Numbered from the stretch's first letter, positions 1 through 12,168 are shown. The stretch: DNA of 64,000 bases from Tsukamurella sp. 1534 (GCF_000312385.1 NZ_HE997626.1:1-64000), one strand, 5' to 3'. Notes: generated by a model not told the origin, from the letters alone. Translations and numbers: made by a program.

Positions 1-63
1 GCACCGCCCGATTAGACCCCTGAAGGGGTTGATCGTGTTTTGGCGGATTGGAAACCTTCGCAG

Positions 64-128
64 GCAACCGTTCCAGGTTACATCGTCGCTCTCTGCTTGT
101 CAAAGTGACTCGGTCGGAGCAACCGTTC
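64..128. repeat. 10-bp direct repeat in promoter start regions
   Basis: GCAACCGTTC occurs at 64-73 and 119-128. On the minus strand each copy (GAACGGTTGC) begins one base after a -10 hexamer, so transcripts from both promoters would begin with the same sequence. Confidence 0.7.
75..103 (-). promoter_or_regulatory. Putative rRNA operon promoter, proximal copy
   Basis: Read on the minus strand, a perfect TTGACA (98-103) stands 17 bases from TAACCT (75-80). This is the best sigma-70/SigA-type promoter in the window. It points out of the window, away from murA. In mycobacteria the rRNA operon starts directly downstream of murA on the same strand, so I infer that 16S rRNA lies beyond position 1. 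The bases at 1-74 would then be rRNA leader, including a small stem (ACCCC/GGGGT, 16-29). No rRNA sequence is visible inside the window. Confidence 0.7.
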
Positions 129-129
129 T

Positions 130-158
130 AGCTTAGCAGACCGGATTCTCGTCCGCAA
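130..158 (-). promoter_or_regulatory. Putative rRNA operon promoter, middle copy
   Basis: On the minus strand TTGCGG (153-158) is followed after 17 bases by TAAGCT (130-135). The bases right after the -10 box (GAACGGTTGC) are identical to those following the proximal promoter 55 bases further on. This supports a duplicated promoter unit rather than a chance match. The -35 box keeps only the TTG of the consensus. Confidence 0.55.
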
Positions 159-390
159 CTCGCTCTCGCGAGTGCGTCCGGACCCGGTTCTGAGTCCGCC
201 CACCACATGGAGAAGCCCCACGAACGCGACGAGCGCGTCCGAGATCTCGAGATTCTCTTCCGTGGCGGCCAGCGCGATGATCGTTTCCGACCGTCCCGGT
301 TTCCGACATCCGGCAGCGACTTCGAATTCCCAGGTAGAACCGGGTTTCGGTGGGCTGTCCGGGCGGCGCCGTGGCGCGCTGACTTGAAAT

Positions 391-419
391 AAGTTACACA
401 CCTCGGCCGCACAACACAA
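391..419 (-). promoter_or_regulatory. Putative distal promoter downstream of murA
   Basis: On the minus strand TTGTGT (414-419) lies 17 bases from TAACTT (391-396). It would be the murA-proximal member of a tandem set feeding the predicted rRNA operon. It does not share the initially transcribed GAACGGTTGC of the other two, and its -35 is weak, so it is the least certain. No protein-coding gene is supported between 1 and 474. Confidence 0.4.
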
Positions 420-474
420 ATCGGCTGGTCATGGGTGCGAAACCACGCGTCGATCCGTGCGGATTCCGGCCCCG

Positions 475-1728
475 TCAGGACACGCGCTGGATCGTGCCGC
501 CCAGCGCGGTCACGTTGCCGACGAAATTCGGGTACCCGCGGTCGATGTGGAACACGTCGTGGACCTCCGTGACTCCATCGGCGCAGAGGCCGGCGAGCAC
601 CAGGCCGACGCCGGCCCGGATGTCCGTCGACCACACCGGTGCGCTGGAGAGCTGCTCCACTCCCCTGATCACGGCATGGTGACCGTCGGTCCGGGCGTCC
701 GCGCCGAGACGGACCATCTCCTCGACGAACCGGAACCGCGCCTCGAAGACGTTCTCGGTGATCATCGAGGTGCCCTCGGCGACGCAGGCCATGCCGATGG
801 CCATCGGCTGCAGGTCCGTCGGGAATCCCGGGAACGGGAGCGTCGCGACGTTCACCGCGTGCGGCCGTTCCGGCGAGGCGATGCGGAACCCGTCCTCACG
901 TTCGGTCACGGTCGCCCCCGCGTCCTGCAGCTTGCGCAGCACCACGCCGAGGGTCTCCGGCTCCACCCCGTTGACCGTGATGTCGCCGCGCGTCATCACG
1001 GCGGCGAAGCCCCAGGTGGCCGCGACGATCCGGTCGCCGATCACCCGGTGCTCCGTGGGGTGCAGCTTCTCCACCCCGCGCACCATCAGGGTGTCGGTCC
1101 CGATACCCGAGATGTCGGCGCCCATCTGCACGAGCATCGCGCACAGGTCCACGATCTCCGGTTCGCGCGCCACGTTGCTGATCACCGTGACGCCCTCGGC
1201 GAGCACCGCCGCCATCAGGATGTTCTCGGTGGCCCCCACACTGGGGAACTCCAGCGTGATCTCCGCGCCGACCAACGAATCCGCCTGTGCCACAACACAT
1301 CCGTGTTCGATGGAGCTCGTGGCACCCAGTGCCCTCAGCCCCGACTGATGCATGTCGAGGGGTCGCGATCCGATCGCGTCGCCGCCGGGCAGCGCCACCA
1401 CCGCGCGGTGCTCCCGGGCCATCAGCGGCCCCAGTACGCAGACCGACGCGCGGAACTGCTTCACCGCGTCGAAGTCCGCGCGGTGGTTCAGGGTGGCCGG
1501 CGTCGTGATCCGCGCCGTCTCCCCCTCGAGCTCCACCTCGGCCCCGAGGCCGCGCAGTACGTCCGCCATGAGCGGTACGTCCAGGATCTCCGGGCAGTTG
1601 GTCAGGACCGACGTGCCCTCCGCGAGCAACGTCGCAGCCATCAGTTTGAGCACGCTGTTCTTCGCGCCGCCCACCGTGACCTCGCCGGTCAACCGGGCTC
1701 CGCCGTGCACCAGAAACTTCTCACCCAC
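475..1728 (-). CDS. murA: UDP-N-acetylglucosamine 1-carboxyvinyltransferase (MurA)
   Basis: Cytoplasmic enzyme that transfers enolpyruvate from PEP to UDP-GlcNAc, the first committed step of peptidoglycan synthesis. I start it at the GTG at 1728 (AGGG 8 bases upstream), giving 417 residues. The open frame runs further upstream, but the extension overlaps the divergent gene. With this start the N-terminus ([24 protein letters not shown]) lines up with mycobacterial MurA. The position of the usual catalytic Cys is Asp117 ([11 protein letters not shown]), as in M. tuberculosis MurA; this substitution is known to make the enzyme insensitive to fosfomycin. The gene lies upstream of the predicted rRNA promoters. 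Confidence 0.95.
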   Translation of the reverse strand: MGEKFLVHGGARLTGEVTVGGAKNSVLKLMAATLLAEGTSVLTNCPEILDVPLMADVLRGLGAEVELEGETARITTPATLNHRADFDAVKQFRASVCVLGPLMAREHRAVVALPGGDAIGSRPLDMHQSGLRALGATSSIEHGCVVAQADSLVGAEITLEFPSVGATENILMAAVLAEGVTVISNVAREPEIVDLCAMLVQMGADISGIGTDTLMVRGVEKLHPTEHRVIGDRIVAATWGFAAVMTRGDITVNGVEPETLGVVLRKLQDAGATVTEREDGFRIASPERPHAVNVATLPFPGFPTDLQPMAIGMACVAEGTSMITENVFEARFRFVEEMVRLGADARTDGHHAVIRGVEQLSSAPVWSTDIRAGVGLVLAGLCADGVTEVHDVFHIDRGYPNFVGNVTALGGTIQRVS

Positions 1729-1788
1729 GGGCAATACCCTATGGCACATCGGGCGGCCGCAGTGCCGCGGCGGCGATAGCCTGGGGAC

Positions 1789-2394
1789 ATGGCGGTACAC
1801 CTGACCAAGATCTACACGCGCACCGGAGACGACGGGACCACCGGTCTCGGCGACTTCTCCCGCGTCCCGAAGTCCGATCCGCGGCTGCGCGCGTACGCGG
1901 ACTGCGATGAGGCGAACGCCGCGCTCGGGGTCGCGGTCACCGTCGGGGATCCCGGGCCCGAGCTCCGCGCCGTCCTACTCCGGATCCAGAACGATCTGTT
2001 CGACGTCGGCGCGGACCTTTCCAATCCGGTCGTCGAGAACCCGGAGTACCCGCCGCTGCGGATCTCCCCCGACTACGTCGACCGCCTCGAGGCGTGGTGC
2101 GACGAGTACAACGCCGGCCTGCCGAAGCTCGATTCGTTCGTCCTCCCCGGCGGAACGCCCCTCGCCGCATACCTGCACGTGGCGCGCACCGTCGTCCGAC
2201 GGGCCGAGCGGGCTGCGTGGGATGCCAAGGCGGAGTACGCGGATTCGGTGTCCGCGCTACCGGCGAAGTACCTCAACCGGCTGTCGGACCTGTTGTTCAT
2301 CCTGTCGCGCGTGGCCAATCCCGACGGGGACGTGCTGTGGCGCCCCGGGGGCGGCGACGGAGCGCGGGCGAAGGGCGCGGCCGGCACCGAGTAG
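1789..2394 (+). CDS. Cob(I)alamin adenosyltransferase, PduO type
   Basis: 201-residue ATP:cob(I)alamin adenosyltransferase that makes adenosylcobalamin. The N-terminal ATP-binding stretch [20 protein letters not shown] and the C-terminal [16 protein letters not shown] are diagnostic of the PduO family. An upstream GGGG sits close to the ATG at 1789. It is divergent from murA with about 60 bases between them. A homologue stands next to murA in M. tuberculosis (Rv1314c), so the position is conserved. The last 15 residues ([17 protein letters not shown]) look disordered and are probably not catalytic. Confidence 0.9.
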   Translation: MAVHLTKIYTRTGDDGTTGLGDFSRVPKSDPRLRAYADCDEANAALGVAVTVGDPGPELRAVLLRIQNDLFDVGADLSNPVVENPEYPPLRISPDYVDRLEAWCDEYNAGLPKLDSFVLPGGTPLAAYLHVARTVVRRAERAAWDAKAEYADSVSALPAKYLNRLSDLLFILSRVANPDGDVLWRPGGGDGARAKGAAGTE

Positions 2395-2397
2395 GCG

Positions 2398-2826
2398 TCA
2401 TTGCAGCCGCTGGCGGCGCGACGACGGGCGCGATTCGAGCCAGGACTGGAACGCCGTGAGGCCGTCGCGGGCGAAGGCGAGCTCCGCCTCGCCCGCCGGC
2501 GTGGAGACCGCGACGATCACCATGTCGCGGTCGATCACGTCGAGCTCCGTACCGGCCGGCGCGCGGCGGCCCACGATCTCCGTCTCGGATCGCGGCAGGG
2601 TCCAGCTGGGCCCGAGGCGCACGCTGGAGAGCCGATAGTACTTCAGCTCGTGGTCGTCGTAGCGGAGGGTGCCGTGCCGCCACCCCTGCTCCGGCTCGGC
2701 CGGCAGGTAACGGAGGATGATCGGGACTCCCGCGACGCGGAGGCTGTACAGGCGCAGGACCAGGATCGCACCCACGGCGAGCAGCACCAGCACGGCCACC
2801 ACCGCGCCGAATACCACTCCGCCCAT
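2398..2826 (-). CDS. DUF2550 family membrane-anchored protein
   Basis: 142-residue protein with one N-terminal membrane segment (about residues 5-27) and a soluble domain of about 110 residues. The sequence fits the DUF2550 family, which in Mycobacteriales follows atpC (Rv1312 position). Function is not known. It lies after the atp terminator on the same strand, so it may depend on read-through or its own promoter. It converges with the adenosyltransferase gene with 3 bases between the stop codons. Confidence 0.8.
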   Translation of the reverse strand: MGGVVFGAVVAVLVLLAVGAILVLRLYSLRVAGVPIILRYLPAEPEQGWRHGTLRYDDHELKYYRLSSVRLGPSWTLPRSETEIVGRRAPAGTELDVIDRDMVIVAVSTPAGEAELAFARDGLTAFQSWLESRPSSRRQRLQ

Positions 2827-2853
2827 ACCGTCGCCTCTCTACGCGTCAGCTGA

Positions 2854-2902
2854 AGAGAAAAGCCCGAAGCCGGCGGCCCGTTTTCACCGGGCCACCGGCT
2901 TC
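2854..2902 (-). terminator. Rho-independent terminator of the atp operon
   Basis: Arms at 2866-2880 and 2888-2902 pair over 15 positions with one mismatch around a 7-base loop. On the minus strand the stem is followed by GGGC and a TTTTCT run. It lies 18 bases past the atpC stop. Confidence 0.85.
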
Positions 2903-2919
2903 ACGCTGCACAACCTATT

Positions 2920-3303
2920 CTACTTGCCTGCGAGGAACTCGAGCGCGCGGAGTTGTCCCTGCGCGGTCGCCTCCTCCTCGGATCCCTCCGCGGCGCCTTC
3001 CAGCTGGCGACGCACATCGGGCTCCGACAGGGACGTGGCCCACTGGGCCCCGTCCGCGAGCACCGTGACCTTCTCGCCGGTCACCGAGAGGAAGCCGCCG
3101 TGGACGGCTGCGGCGAGCCGCTCGCCGTCCACCGTGTCGATGGCGACCGCGCCACCGACGACGAGCTGGCCGAACAGCGGCTCGTGGTGAGAGAGAACAC
3201 CCAACTCACCCTCCGTGGTCTGGGCGATCACGAACGTCGCCTCGCCCGACCACAGCCGCTCCTCCACGGAGACGACCTCGACCTGAAAAGCGGTGTCAGC
3301 CAA
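2920..3303 (-). CDS. atpC: ATP synthase F1 subunit epsilon
   Basis: 127-residue epsilon subunit of the central stalk of the F1Fo ATP synthase, which couples rotation to catalysis and restrains hydrolysis. The N-terminal beta-sandwich is recognisable (FQVEVVSVEERLWSGEA, GELGVLSHHEPLFGQL). The short C-terminal region ends in QLRALEFLAGK, as is usual in mycobacterial epsilon subunits. It is the last gene of the operon, 6 bases after atpD, and is followed by a strong terminator. Confidence 0.95.
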   Translation of the reverse strand: MADTAFQVEVVSVEERLWSGEATFVIAQTTEGELGVLSHHEPLFGQLVVGGAVAIDTVDGERLAAAVHGGFLSVTGEKVTVLADGAQWATSLSEPDVRRQLEGAAEGSEEEATAQGQLRALEFLAGK

Positions 3304-3309
3304 TTCGGG

Positions 3310-5661
<2,352 letters not shown>

Positions 5662-5669
<8 letters not shown>

Positions 5670-7296
5670 TGCGCTTGACCTTGATCGTCTCCTGCTCCAC
5701 GTCCTCGGCGGGCAGGGTTCCCGCCTCGGCCTCGTTCACGACGCGGGAGCCGTCGGAGGCCAGGAAGCTCTGCTTGAACTTCTCCGTCTCCGCGACCAGC
5801 GCAGCGGCCTGATCCTTCTCGAGCACCTTGCCGCCCGCGATGGACTCGTAGACGCCGGCCGCGGCGTGATGCAGGTGGCTGAGCAGCTCACCGTCGAACC
5901 GGCGCACGTCCTCGACCGGGACCGAGTCGTAGTGGCCCTCGCCGCACAGGTAGATCGAGACGATCTCGTCCTCGACCGACGACGGGCTGTACTGGTCCTG
6001 CTTGAGCAGCTCGACCCAGCGGGCGCCGCGCGCCAGCTGCGCCTTCGACGCCTCGTCGAGGTCCGAGGCGAAGGCCGAGAAGGCCTCCAGCTCGCGGAAC
6101 TGCGCCAGCTCCAGACGCAGCGAACCCGAGACCTTCTTGAGGCCCTTGGTCTGCGCGGCGCCACCGACGCGGGACACGGAGGTACCGACGTTGATCGCGG
6201 GGCGGACGCCCTTGTTGAACAGGTCCGACTCCAGGAAGACCTGGCCGTCGGTGATGGAGATGACGTTCGTCGGGATGAACGCCGAGACGTCGTTGGCCTT
6301 GGTCTCGATGATCGGCAGCGCGGTCATCGAACCGCCGCCCAGCTCGTCGGACAGCTTCGCCGAGCGCTCCAGCAGGCGGGAGTGCAGGTAGAAGACGTCG
6401 CCCGGGTAGGCCTCGCGGCCCGGCGGGCGGCGCAGCAGCAGGGAGATGGCGCGGTAGGCCTCGGCCTGCTTAGACAGGTCGTCGAACACGATGAGGACGT
6501 GCTTGCCCTGGTACATCCAGTGCTGGCCGATGGCCGAGCCGGTGTACGGGGCGAGCCACTTGAAGCCGGCCGAATCGGACGCGGGGGCCGCGACGATGGT
6601 GGTGTACTCCATCGCGCCGGCCTCGTCGAGCGCCGACTTCACACCGGCGATCGTCGAACCCTTCTGGCCGATGGCGACGTAGATGCAGCGGACCTGCTTG
6701 GTGGGATCGCCGGACTCCCAGTTGGACTTCTGGTTGAGGATCGTGTCGATGCAGACCGCGGTCTTGCCGGTCTTGCGGTCGCCGATCACCAGCTGACGCT
6801 GGCCGCGGCCGATGGCGGTCATGGCGTCGATGGCCTTGATGCCGGTGGCGAGGGACTCCTCGACCGGCTGGCGCTCGAGCACCGACGCTGCCTGCAGCTC
6901 GAGGACGCGCTGCTCCTCGGCCTCGATGTCGCCCAGACCGTCGATCGGCTGGCCGAGCGGGTTCACGACGCGGCCGAGGAACTTGTCGCCGACGGGCACG
7001 GACAGCACGTCGCCGGTGCGGCGGACCTGCTGGCCCTCCTCGATGTCCTCGTAGTTACCGAGGATGACGGCGCCGATCTCGTCCTCGTCGAGGTTCAGGG
7101 CCACGCCGAGCACCCCACCGGGGAACTCGAGAAGCTCGTTCGCCATCGCGCCGGGCAGGCCCGTGACGTGCGCGATGCCGTCGGCGGTGTCGGAGACCGT
7201 GCCGATCTCCTCGCGGGAGGCGTCGGCCTCGAACGTCGATACGTACTGTTCGATCGCGCCCTTGACGTCGTCGGTTGAGATCGTCAACTCAGCCAT
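5662..7296 (-). CDS. atpA: ATP synthase F1 subunit alpha
   Basis: 544-residue regulatory/structural nucleotide-binding subunit. The P-loop [13 protein letters not shown], the region [16 protein letters not shown] and [27 protein letters not shown] are all present. The start is the ATG at 7296 ([15 protein letters not shown]); the frame stays open upstream but without family similarity. The C-terminus extends about 30 residues past the usual core ([16 protein letters not shown] to [12 protein letters not shown]), as in mycobacterial alpha, where this extension is linked to suppression of ATP hydrolysis. Confidence 0.96.
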
Positions 7297-7340
7297 GAGT
7301 ACTCGTTTCCCTCTGTGTGGTGGTGGAAGTTTGTGTGTGG

Positions 7341-8687
7341 TTATCGGGGCAGCTGTTCGGCGGCCTGGTCGAGGCGGGAGGCGATATCGCCTTCGATCAC
7401 CTCGTTGCCCACCGTGATGCGCAGCCCGCCCAGCAGTTCGGGCACGACCTCGGTCTGCACCGCGATCTTGCGCTGGTAGATGCGGGCCAACAGATCCGCG
7501 GCGCGATCCCGTTGGGCGTCGGTCAGTGCGACGGCCGATTCGACCACCGCGACGGACTCGCCGCGACGGGCCGCGGCCAGATCCGCGATCGACGCCACGC
7601 CGGCGTCGACGCGACCGACGCGCAGCAGGCGCACCGTCTGGCGCAGCAGCGCCGCGGTGTACTTGTTCACCTGCGCACCGAAGACCTTGTCCAGCAGGGC
7701 GATGCGGGAATCCGCCGGCACCCGGGTGTCGGACAGCATCGAGGTGAGCTTCGGCTCCGCCTCCAGGATGCGGCCGGCGCGGAACAGCTCGTCCTCCGTG
7801 GCGTCGAGCTGGCCCGCGCGCTCGGCACCGAGCAGCGCACCCACACGGGCCTGCCGCTCCACGGCGTTCGCGAAGTCCACGGGCTCCGACCACTTGGACG
7901 CCGCGGCGTCCTGCACGAAGACCACTGCACCGTCGCTGATCTTGCCGCCGAACAGGTTCGACACCAGCTGACGCTTGGCCTCGGCCGACTCCGACGACTC
8001 CGAGAGGTGCTTACGGAGCACCGGCTGCTCGTTGAGGACGTGCACCACGTCCGCGAGATCCTCCGAGACCCGGGCCAGCTCGTCGTCGCTGAGCGACTCG
8101 ACGCGCTTGTCGAAGCCCGCGGAGAGCGCGCGCACCGACTCGCGGCTGGAAGCGCGCAGTGACCGGTTGCCGACGCGGTCGGCCTCGCTCACGCGAGCGG
8201 AATCGGCTCCCTCGGTCATCTTCTCGAGCTCCGCGAGCGAGCGGTCCACCGAGGCGGACCGGTTCGCCGGGTCCTCGAGGTGCGAGCGCACCAGGCCGGA
8301 CGCGACCTGTACGGCCTCGGCGCCGAGCGCGCCGCGGAAGCCCCGGATCAGGTTGCCGCGGTTGAGCGCGATCTGGCCCTCGCCGTGCTCGCCGGCGCGA
8401 GCGACCTCGCGCTCCGTCTGCAACCGGAGGTCCTCGCGGATCGCGTCCGCGTCACCGCGGGCCTCCTCGCGGATGCGGCTGCCCTCACGGGCCGCGTCAT
8501 CGCGGGCGCGCTCGCCCGCCGCTCCGGCCTCGGTGAGCTTCGACGTGGCCGTGGCCGACTCGTCGAGCTGCGACCGGACGAAGTCCTGGCGATCCTTCAT
8601 GAGCTTGCGGATCGGCGGAACCGCGAACTTCCACAGGACGAACAGGATGACCGCGAAGGCGATCAGGTTACCGAGAAAGACTGCCAT
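7341..8687 (-). CDS. atpH: ATP synthase fused subunit b'-delta
   Basis: 448-residue fusion typical of Mycobacteriales. Residues 1-160 form a b-like subunit with one membrane helix ([19 protein letters not shown]) and a charged coiled coil ([21 protein letters not shown] onward). Residues about 175-448 form the delta subunit ([50 protein letters not shown]). It builds the peripheral stalk with AtpF and caps the alpha/beta hexamer. Its ATG follows the atpF stop after one base, so the two are coupled. Confidence 0.95.
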   Translation of the reverse strand: MAVFLGNLIAFAVILFVLWKFAVPPIRKLMKDRQDFVRSQLDESATATSKLTEAGAAGERARDDAAREGSRIREEARGDADAIREDLRLQTEREVARAGEHGEGQIALNRGNLIRGFRGALGAEAVQVASGLVRSHLEDPANRSASVDRSLAELEKMTEGADSARVSEADRVGNRSLRASSRESVRALSAGFDKRVESLSDDELARVSEDLADVVHVLNEQPVLRKHLSESSESAEAKRQLVSNLFGGKISDGAVVFVQDAAASKWSEPVDFANAVERQARVGALLGAERAGQLDATEDELFRAGRILEAEPKLTSMLSDTRVPADSRIALLDKVFGAQVNKYTAALLRQTVRLLRVGRVDAGVASIADLAAARRGESVAVVESAVALTDAQRDRAADLLARIYQRKIAVQTEVVPELLGGLRITVGNEVIEGDIASRLDQAAEQLPR

Positions 8688-8688
8688 T

Positions 8689-9201
8689 TCAGTTCTTCAC
8701 CACCGCTTCGTTCGCGAGTTCGTCCAACTTCGACTTGAGGGCGGGGTCCTGCGTCACGTCGAAGCCCAGCACCCGGCTGGCCAACGATGCCGAGAGCGGA
8801 GCGAGATCACCGCGTGCCGAGGCGGCCGCGGTCTCACCCGCGGCGCGCAACTGCTCGGTCTTCTCGCGCGTGACCGCGTCCGCCTCGGCGGTAGCCCGCT
8901 GCTTCTGCTCCTCCAGCGAGGCGCGGCCCGTGGCCCGCGCCTCGTCCCGGATGCCGCCTGCCTCCGCGCGCGCGGAGGTGATCCCTGCGGCGTATTCGGC
9001 CTCGGCGTCCTCGAACCCCTTGGCCGCGGCGCGCCGGTCCTCGGCGGTCTTGGCGATCATCTTGTCGCGATCGTCCAGCACCTTCTGGATCGGCGGCACC
9101 ACGAAGAACCAGATCACCCCGAGCACGATCAAGAAGATGATCAGGCACGAGAAGAAGGTCCCTGCGGTGGGAAGGAGGAAGTTTCCTTCAGCGAGCTGCA
9201 T
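8689..9201 (-). CDS. atpF: ATP synthase Fo subunit b
   Basis: 170-residue peripheral-stalk subunit: one N-terminal membrane helix (FFSCLIIFLIVLGVIWFFVVPP, about residues 16-37) and a long Ala/Glu/Arg-rich coiled coil. It pairs with the b' part of the downstream fusion protein. It lies 30 bases after atpE and one base before atpH, in the standard order. Confidence 0.95.
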   Translation of the reverse strand: MQLAEGNFLLPTAGTFFSCLIIFLIVLGVIWFFVVPPIQKVLDDRDKMIAKTAEDRRAAAKGFEDAEAEYAAGITSARAEAGGIRDEARATGRASLEEQKQRATAEADAVTREKTEQLRAAGETAAASARGDLAPLSASLASRVLGFDVTQDPALKSKLDELANEAVVKN

Positions 9202-9231
9202 GACGTCGGTTCCCGTCTACTACGAGTGGTA

Positions 9232-9528
<297 letters not shown>

Positions 9529-9561
9529 CTACAGCACTGAGGCCCGAGTGGCCGCAGCAGG

Positions 9562-10317
9562 TCAGTGGTGGTCCGTCTTCTCCATGGAGGTGGAGAAGTA
9601 CAGGATGGTCAGGAGCGAGAAGATGAACGCCTGGATGAGGCCGACGAACAGTTCGAACGACTTCCACAGGGAGTTCGGGAACCACAGCACGTAGGCGGGC
9701 AGGAGTGCGATCACCGCGACCATCACCGTGCCGGCGAAGACGTTGCCGAAGAGTCGCAGTGCCAGCGACAGCGGCTTGGAGATCATCTCCTCGATCACGT
9801 TGATCGGCGCCAGGCCGATCGCGTGTCCCTTGACGACCTTGGCCGGGTAGCCGAACAGGCCGTGAACCCGGAAGCCCGCGAAGTGGTAGCCGAGGTAGAC
9901 GATCAGCACCAGCGCGTACACGAAGCTCACGTCGGCGGCGGGCGGCAGGAAGATCTCCGTCGGGGTGCCCTCCGCGTCGGTGTACTGCTGCGGCAGGACC
10001 GCCAGCCAGTTCGCCGCCAGGATCAGCGTGAACAGCGCCACGGCGAGGGGCAGCAGGAACGGCGCGACCCGCATGCCGATGGCCGACTCGATCTGCTGGC
10101 GCATCTGGATCGTGATGGCCTCCCAGAACAGCTGGACGCCGTTCGGGACGCCCGTGGAGGTCACCTTGGCGCGCAGGAAGAACGCCAGCGCGAGCACGAT
10201 CGTCCCGGCGATCGCCGTGGCCAGGATGGTGTCCCAGTGAAAGGTCATGCCGAACAATTCGAACGACTTGTAGTGGGCGACCTTGATCGAGCCCTCGGCG
10301 TACAGATTCGTGTTCAT
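9562..10317 (-). CDS. atpB: ATP synthase Fo subunit a
   Basis: 251-residue membrane subunit that forms the proton half-channels against the c-ring. The essential arginine lies in the helix [19 protein letters not shown]. The last helices ([24 protein letters not shown]) are the conserved a-subunit core. Five to six membrane segments are visible. The start codon overlaps the stop of the upstream AtpI-like gene as ATGA. Confidence 0.96.
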   Translation of the reverse strand: MNTNLYAEGSIKVAHYKSFELFGMTFHWDTILATAIAGTIVLALAFFLRAKVTSTGVPNGVQLFWEAITIQMRQQIESAIGMRVAPFLLPLAVALFTLILAANWLAVLPQQYTDAEGTPTEIFLPPAADVSFVYALVLIVYLGYHFAGFRVHGLFGYPAKVVKGHAIGLAPINVIEEMISKPLSLALRLFGNVFAGTVMVAVIALLPAYVLWFPNSLWKSFELFVGLIQAFIFSLLTILYFSTSMEKTDHH

Positions 10318-10727
10318 GACTGCTGGCGGAGTCCTTTCAGAACCGGAATGACAGTGTTGAGTACGAGCACGATCTGACCGACCGCGAGTCCGAAGATCAC
10401 GCCCAGGCCTTCCGGGCGGAGGAAGTAGGCGACCACCAGGCCGATGGCCGAGACCACGCCGAGCCGGACCATCGAGTTGACGGCGACGGGAACTTTGCGG
10501 GGCTCCTCCTCCGCGGTGGCGATCGAGACCTTGATGACCGCGAGCTTCGCGTTGAGGAGGGCGAGGAGTCCGCCCAGGAAGAACCAGGCGGCGAACCAGA
10601 CGTGACCGAACGAGGCGGCGACACCGGCGGCGACGACCGTCAGGCCGGCCAGGATCACGAACGGATTACCGAAGGTCACAACGCTGCGAACAGCCTGACC
10701 GTCGACTGAGGGGGCCGGCGTCGTCAT
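10314..10727 (-). CDS. AtpI-like membrane protein, first gene of the atp operon
   Basis: 137-residue protein with four predicted membrane segments (about residues 23-42, 44-62, 84-101, 108-127). It occupies the position of AtpI/Rv1303 before atpB. AtpI-type proteins are proposed to help c-ring assembly or cation supply; the sequence alone does not decide this. It begins [10 protein letters not shown], and the upstream GGAGGGGC (minus strand) is a good ribosome site. Translation is coupled to atpB by a 4-base overlap. Confidence 0.75.
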   Translation of the reverse strand: MTTPAPSVDGQAVRSVVTFGNPFVILAGLTVVAAGVAASFGHVWFAAWFFLGGLLALLNAKLAVIKVSIATAEEEPRKVPVAVNSMVRLGVVSAIGLVVAYFLRPEGLGVIFGLAVGQIVLVLNTVIPVLKGLRQQS

Positions 10728-10913
10728 GTGCCCCTCCTTCGGGGTCGGGGTCGCACCCGCGAGTGAGTCTGTCGCGGCGACCGGGCGGCGTCTGCCGAAT
10801 CCGCGACGTGGGTCACATCACGAATTCTTTGTGATTGGCTGAGACTCTACCAAGAAGTAGGGACACTCCCCACACGGGGGTTCCGCTGGAATCCCGCCTA
10901 TCAACTACACACG

Positions 10914-10943
10914 ATAGTACTACAGGACGCCCGTCCTACATAA
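10914..10943 (-). promoter_or_regulatory. Candidate promoter of the atp operon
   Basis: The 222 bases between the wecA stop and the AtpI-like start hold no gene. On the minus strand TACTAT (10914-10919) lies 18 bases from TTATGT (10938-10943). The spacer contains the near-palindrome AGGACG-CC-CGTCCT (10924-10937), which might bind a regulator. The transcript leader would be about 180 bases. The -35 match is poor. Confidence 0.35.
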
Positions 10944-10949
10944 CTCGTT

Positions 10950-12155
10950 TCAGCGATTGGACGGCGCGCCTGACCTCCGGCTTTCGTTGTAGCGTTCTCG
11001 CAGCCGGGGCACGATCCGCGGCACCACGGTGAAAACCAGAGCGCTGAGAAGACCCGCTCCGAAGAGGGGCGCGACGAGGGTCGGCGGCAGCATCGTGGAG
11101 GCCGCGGCACTCAGGCCCAGCACACCCACCCACAGGTAGATGACCACCACCACGCGGCGCTGGCTGTGACCGATCTGAAGCAGTCGGTGGTGCAGGTGCA
11201 TCTTGTCGGCGGTGAAGGGGTGCACGCCCGCCCGGGTGCGGCGCACCACCGCGAGCAGGAGGTCGAGCATCGGCACGAACATGACGGCGACCGCGAGCAG
11301 CAGCGGCAGCAGAAGGGTGAAGATGTCCGTCGACCCGTAGGCGTTCTGCGAGATCCGGCCCGAGGCGGAGGTGGACGCCGCGGCGAGCGTGAGGCCGAGC
11401 AGCATCGAGCCCGAGTCCCCCATGAAGATCCGGGCCGGCTGGAAGTTGTGGGGCAGGAAGCCCACGCAGCCGCCGAACAACGCGGCGGCGATCAGGGCCG
11501 GCGGATACGACGGTGCGTCTCCCCCGGACTCGAACATCAGGCCCACCGAGAAGACGAGGATGGCGAGCGCGGCGAGCGCGGCCACGCCGGCCAGCAGACC
11601 GTCGAGGCCGTCGATGAAGTTCATCGCGTTCACGGTGGCGACGGTGACGAGGACCGTCAGGAGCCCGGCCTGGAGCTGATCGAGCACGACGGTGGTGTTG
11701 ATCCCCGGTACGTAGACCACGTTCCACGCGACCCCCATCACGACGAGGAGCGCCGCGGCGAAGATCTGGCCGACGAGCTTGGTCAGGGCGTCGACGCCCC
11801 ACCGGTCGTCGATGATCCCCACGAGCACGATGACGCCACCCGCGACCAGAACGGCGACCGCGTCCTTGGAATAGGTGAAGCCGCGCGTGAGGGCGGGCAA
11901 CTGGGCCGCGAGGAAGATGCCCGCGACCATGCCCATGTAGATGCCGACACCGCCCAGCCTCGGCGTGGGGACGACGTGCACGTCGCGCGCCCGCGGCACC
12001 GCCACCGCGCCGAACCGCGTCGCGAGCACGCGCACCACAGATGTGACGAAGAAGGTGACAACGGCAGCAGTCAGTCCGACTACCAGTAGTTCTCGCATCG
12101 GGACCCCGGCGGAACCGGCCCCGATGACGGCCCCGCCCGACGCTTCGATGTGCAC
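10950..12155 (-). CDS. wecA: Decaprenyl-phosphate N-acetylglucosaminephosphotransferase (WecA)
   Basis: 401-residue polytopic membrane enzyme of the MraY/WecA family. In Mycobacteriales it moves GlcNAc-1-phosphate to decaprenyl phosphate, starting the linker that joins arabinogalactan to peptidoglycan. Motifs: PTPRLGG, the Mg-binding VGIIDDRWG, NAMNFIDGLDGLLAG, and the cytoplasmic HLHHRLLQIGHSQRR. About 10-11 membrane segments are visible. The GTG at 12155 matches the extended N-terminus seen in M. tuberculosis Rfe. A TAGATT box (12163-12168) ends 8 bases upstream, so the mRNA may be leaderless. An internal ATG at 12098 is an alternative start. Confidence 0.9.
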   Translation of the reverse strand: MHIEASGGAVIGAGSAGVPMRELLVVGLTAAVVTFFVTSVVRVLATRFGAVAVPRARDVHVVPTPRLGGVGIYMGMVAGIFLAAQLPALTRGFTYSKDAVAVLVAGGVIVLVGIIDDRWGVDALTKLVGQIFAAALLVVMGVAWNVVYVPGINTTVVLDQLQAGLLTVLVTVATVNAMNFIDGLDGLLAGVAALAALAILVFSVGLMFESGGDAPSYPPALIAAALFGGCVGFLPHNFQPARIFMGDSGSMLLGLTLAAASTSASGRISQNAYGSTDIFTLLLPLLLAVAVMFVPMLDLLLAVVRRTRAGVHPFTADKMHLHHRLLQIGHSQRRVVVVIYLWVGVLGLSAAASTMLPPTLVAPLFGAGLLSALVFTVVPRIVPRLRERYNESRRSGAPSNR

Positions 12156-12162
12156 GCGTGCG

Positions 12163-12168
12163 AATCTA
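12163..12168 (-). promoter_or_regulatory. Candidate -10 box of wecA
   Basis: TAGATT on the minus strand fits the actinobacterial TANNNT -10 pattern. Transcription would start at or next to the GTG start codon at 12155. No clear -35 is visible. Confidence 0.35.

Noticed and set aside
16-29. Short hairpin ACCCC-TGAA-GGGGT as a terminator
   Set aside because: Only 5 bp with no T run, and it lies downstream of the predicted rRNA promoters, so it is more likely part of the rRNA leader.
78-634. Open frames in the region downstream of murA (both strands)
   Set aside because: They overlap strong promoter sequences, have no good ribosome sites and carry Arg/Pro-rich translations typical of GC-rich non-coding frames.
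1729-1800. N-terminal extension of MurA to 1800
   Set aside because: It overlaps the divergent adenosyltransferase gene and adds residues absent from MurA; the GTG at 1728 gives family numbering.
2813-2905. The atp terminator as a plus-strand terminator for the adenosyltransferase gene
   Set aside because: The T run follows the stem only on the minus strand.
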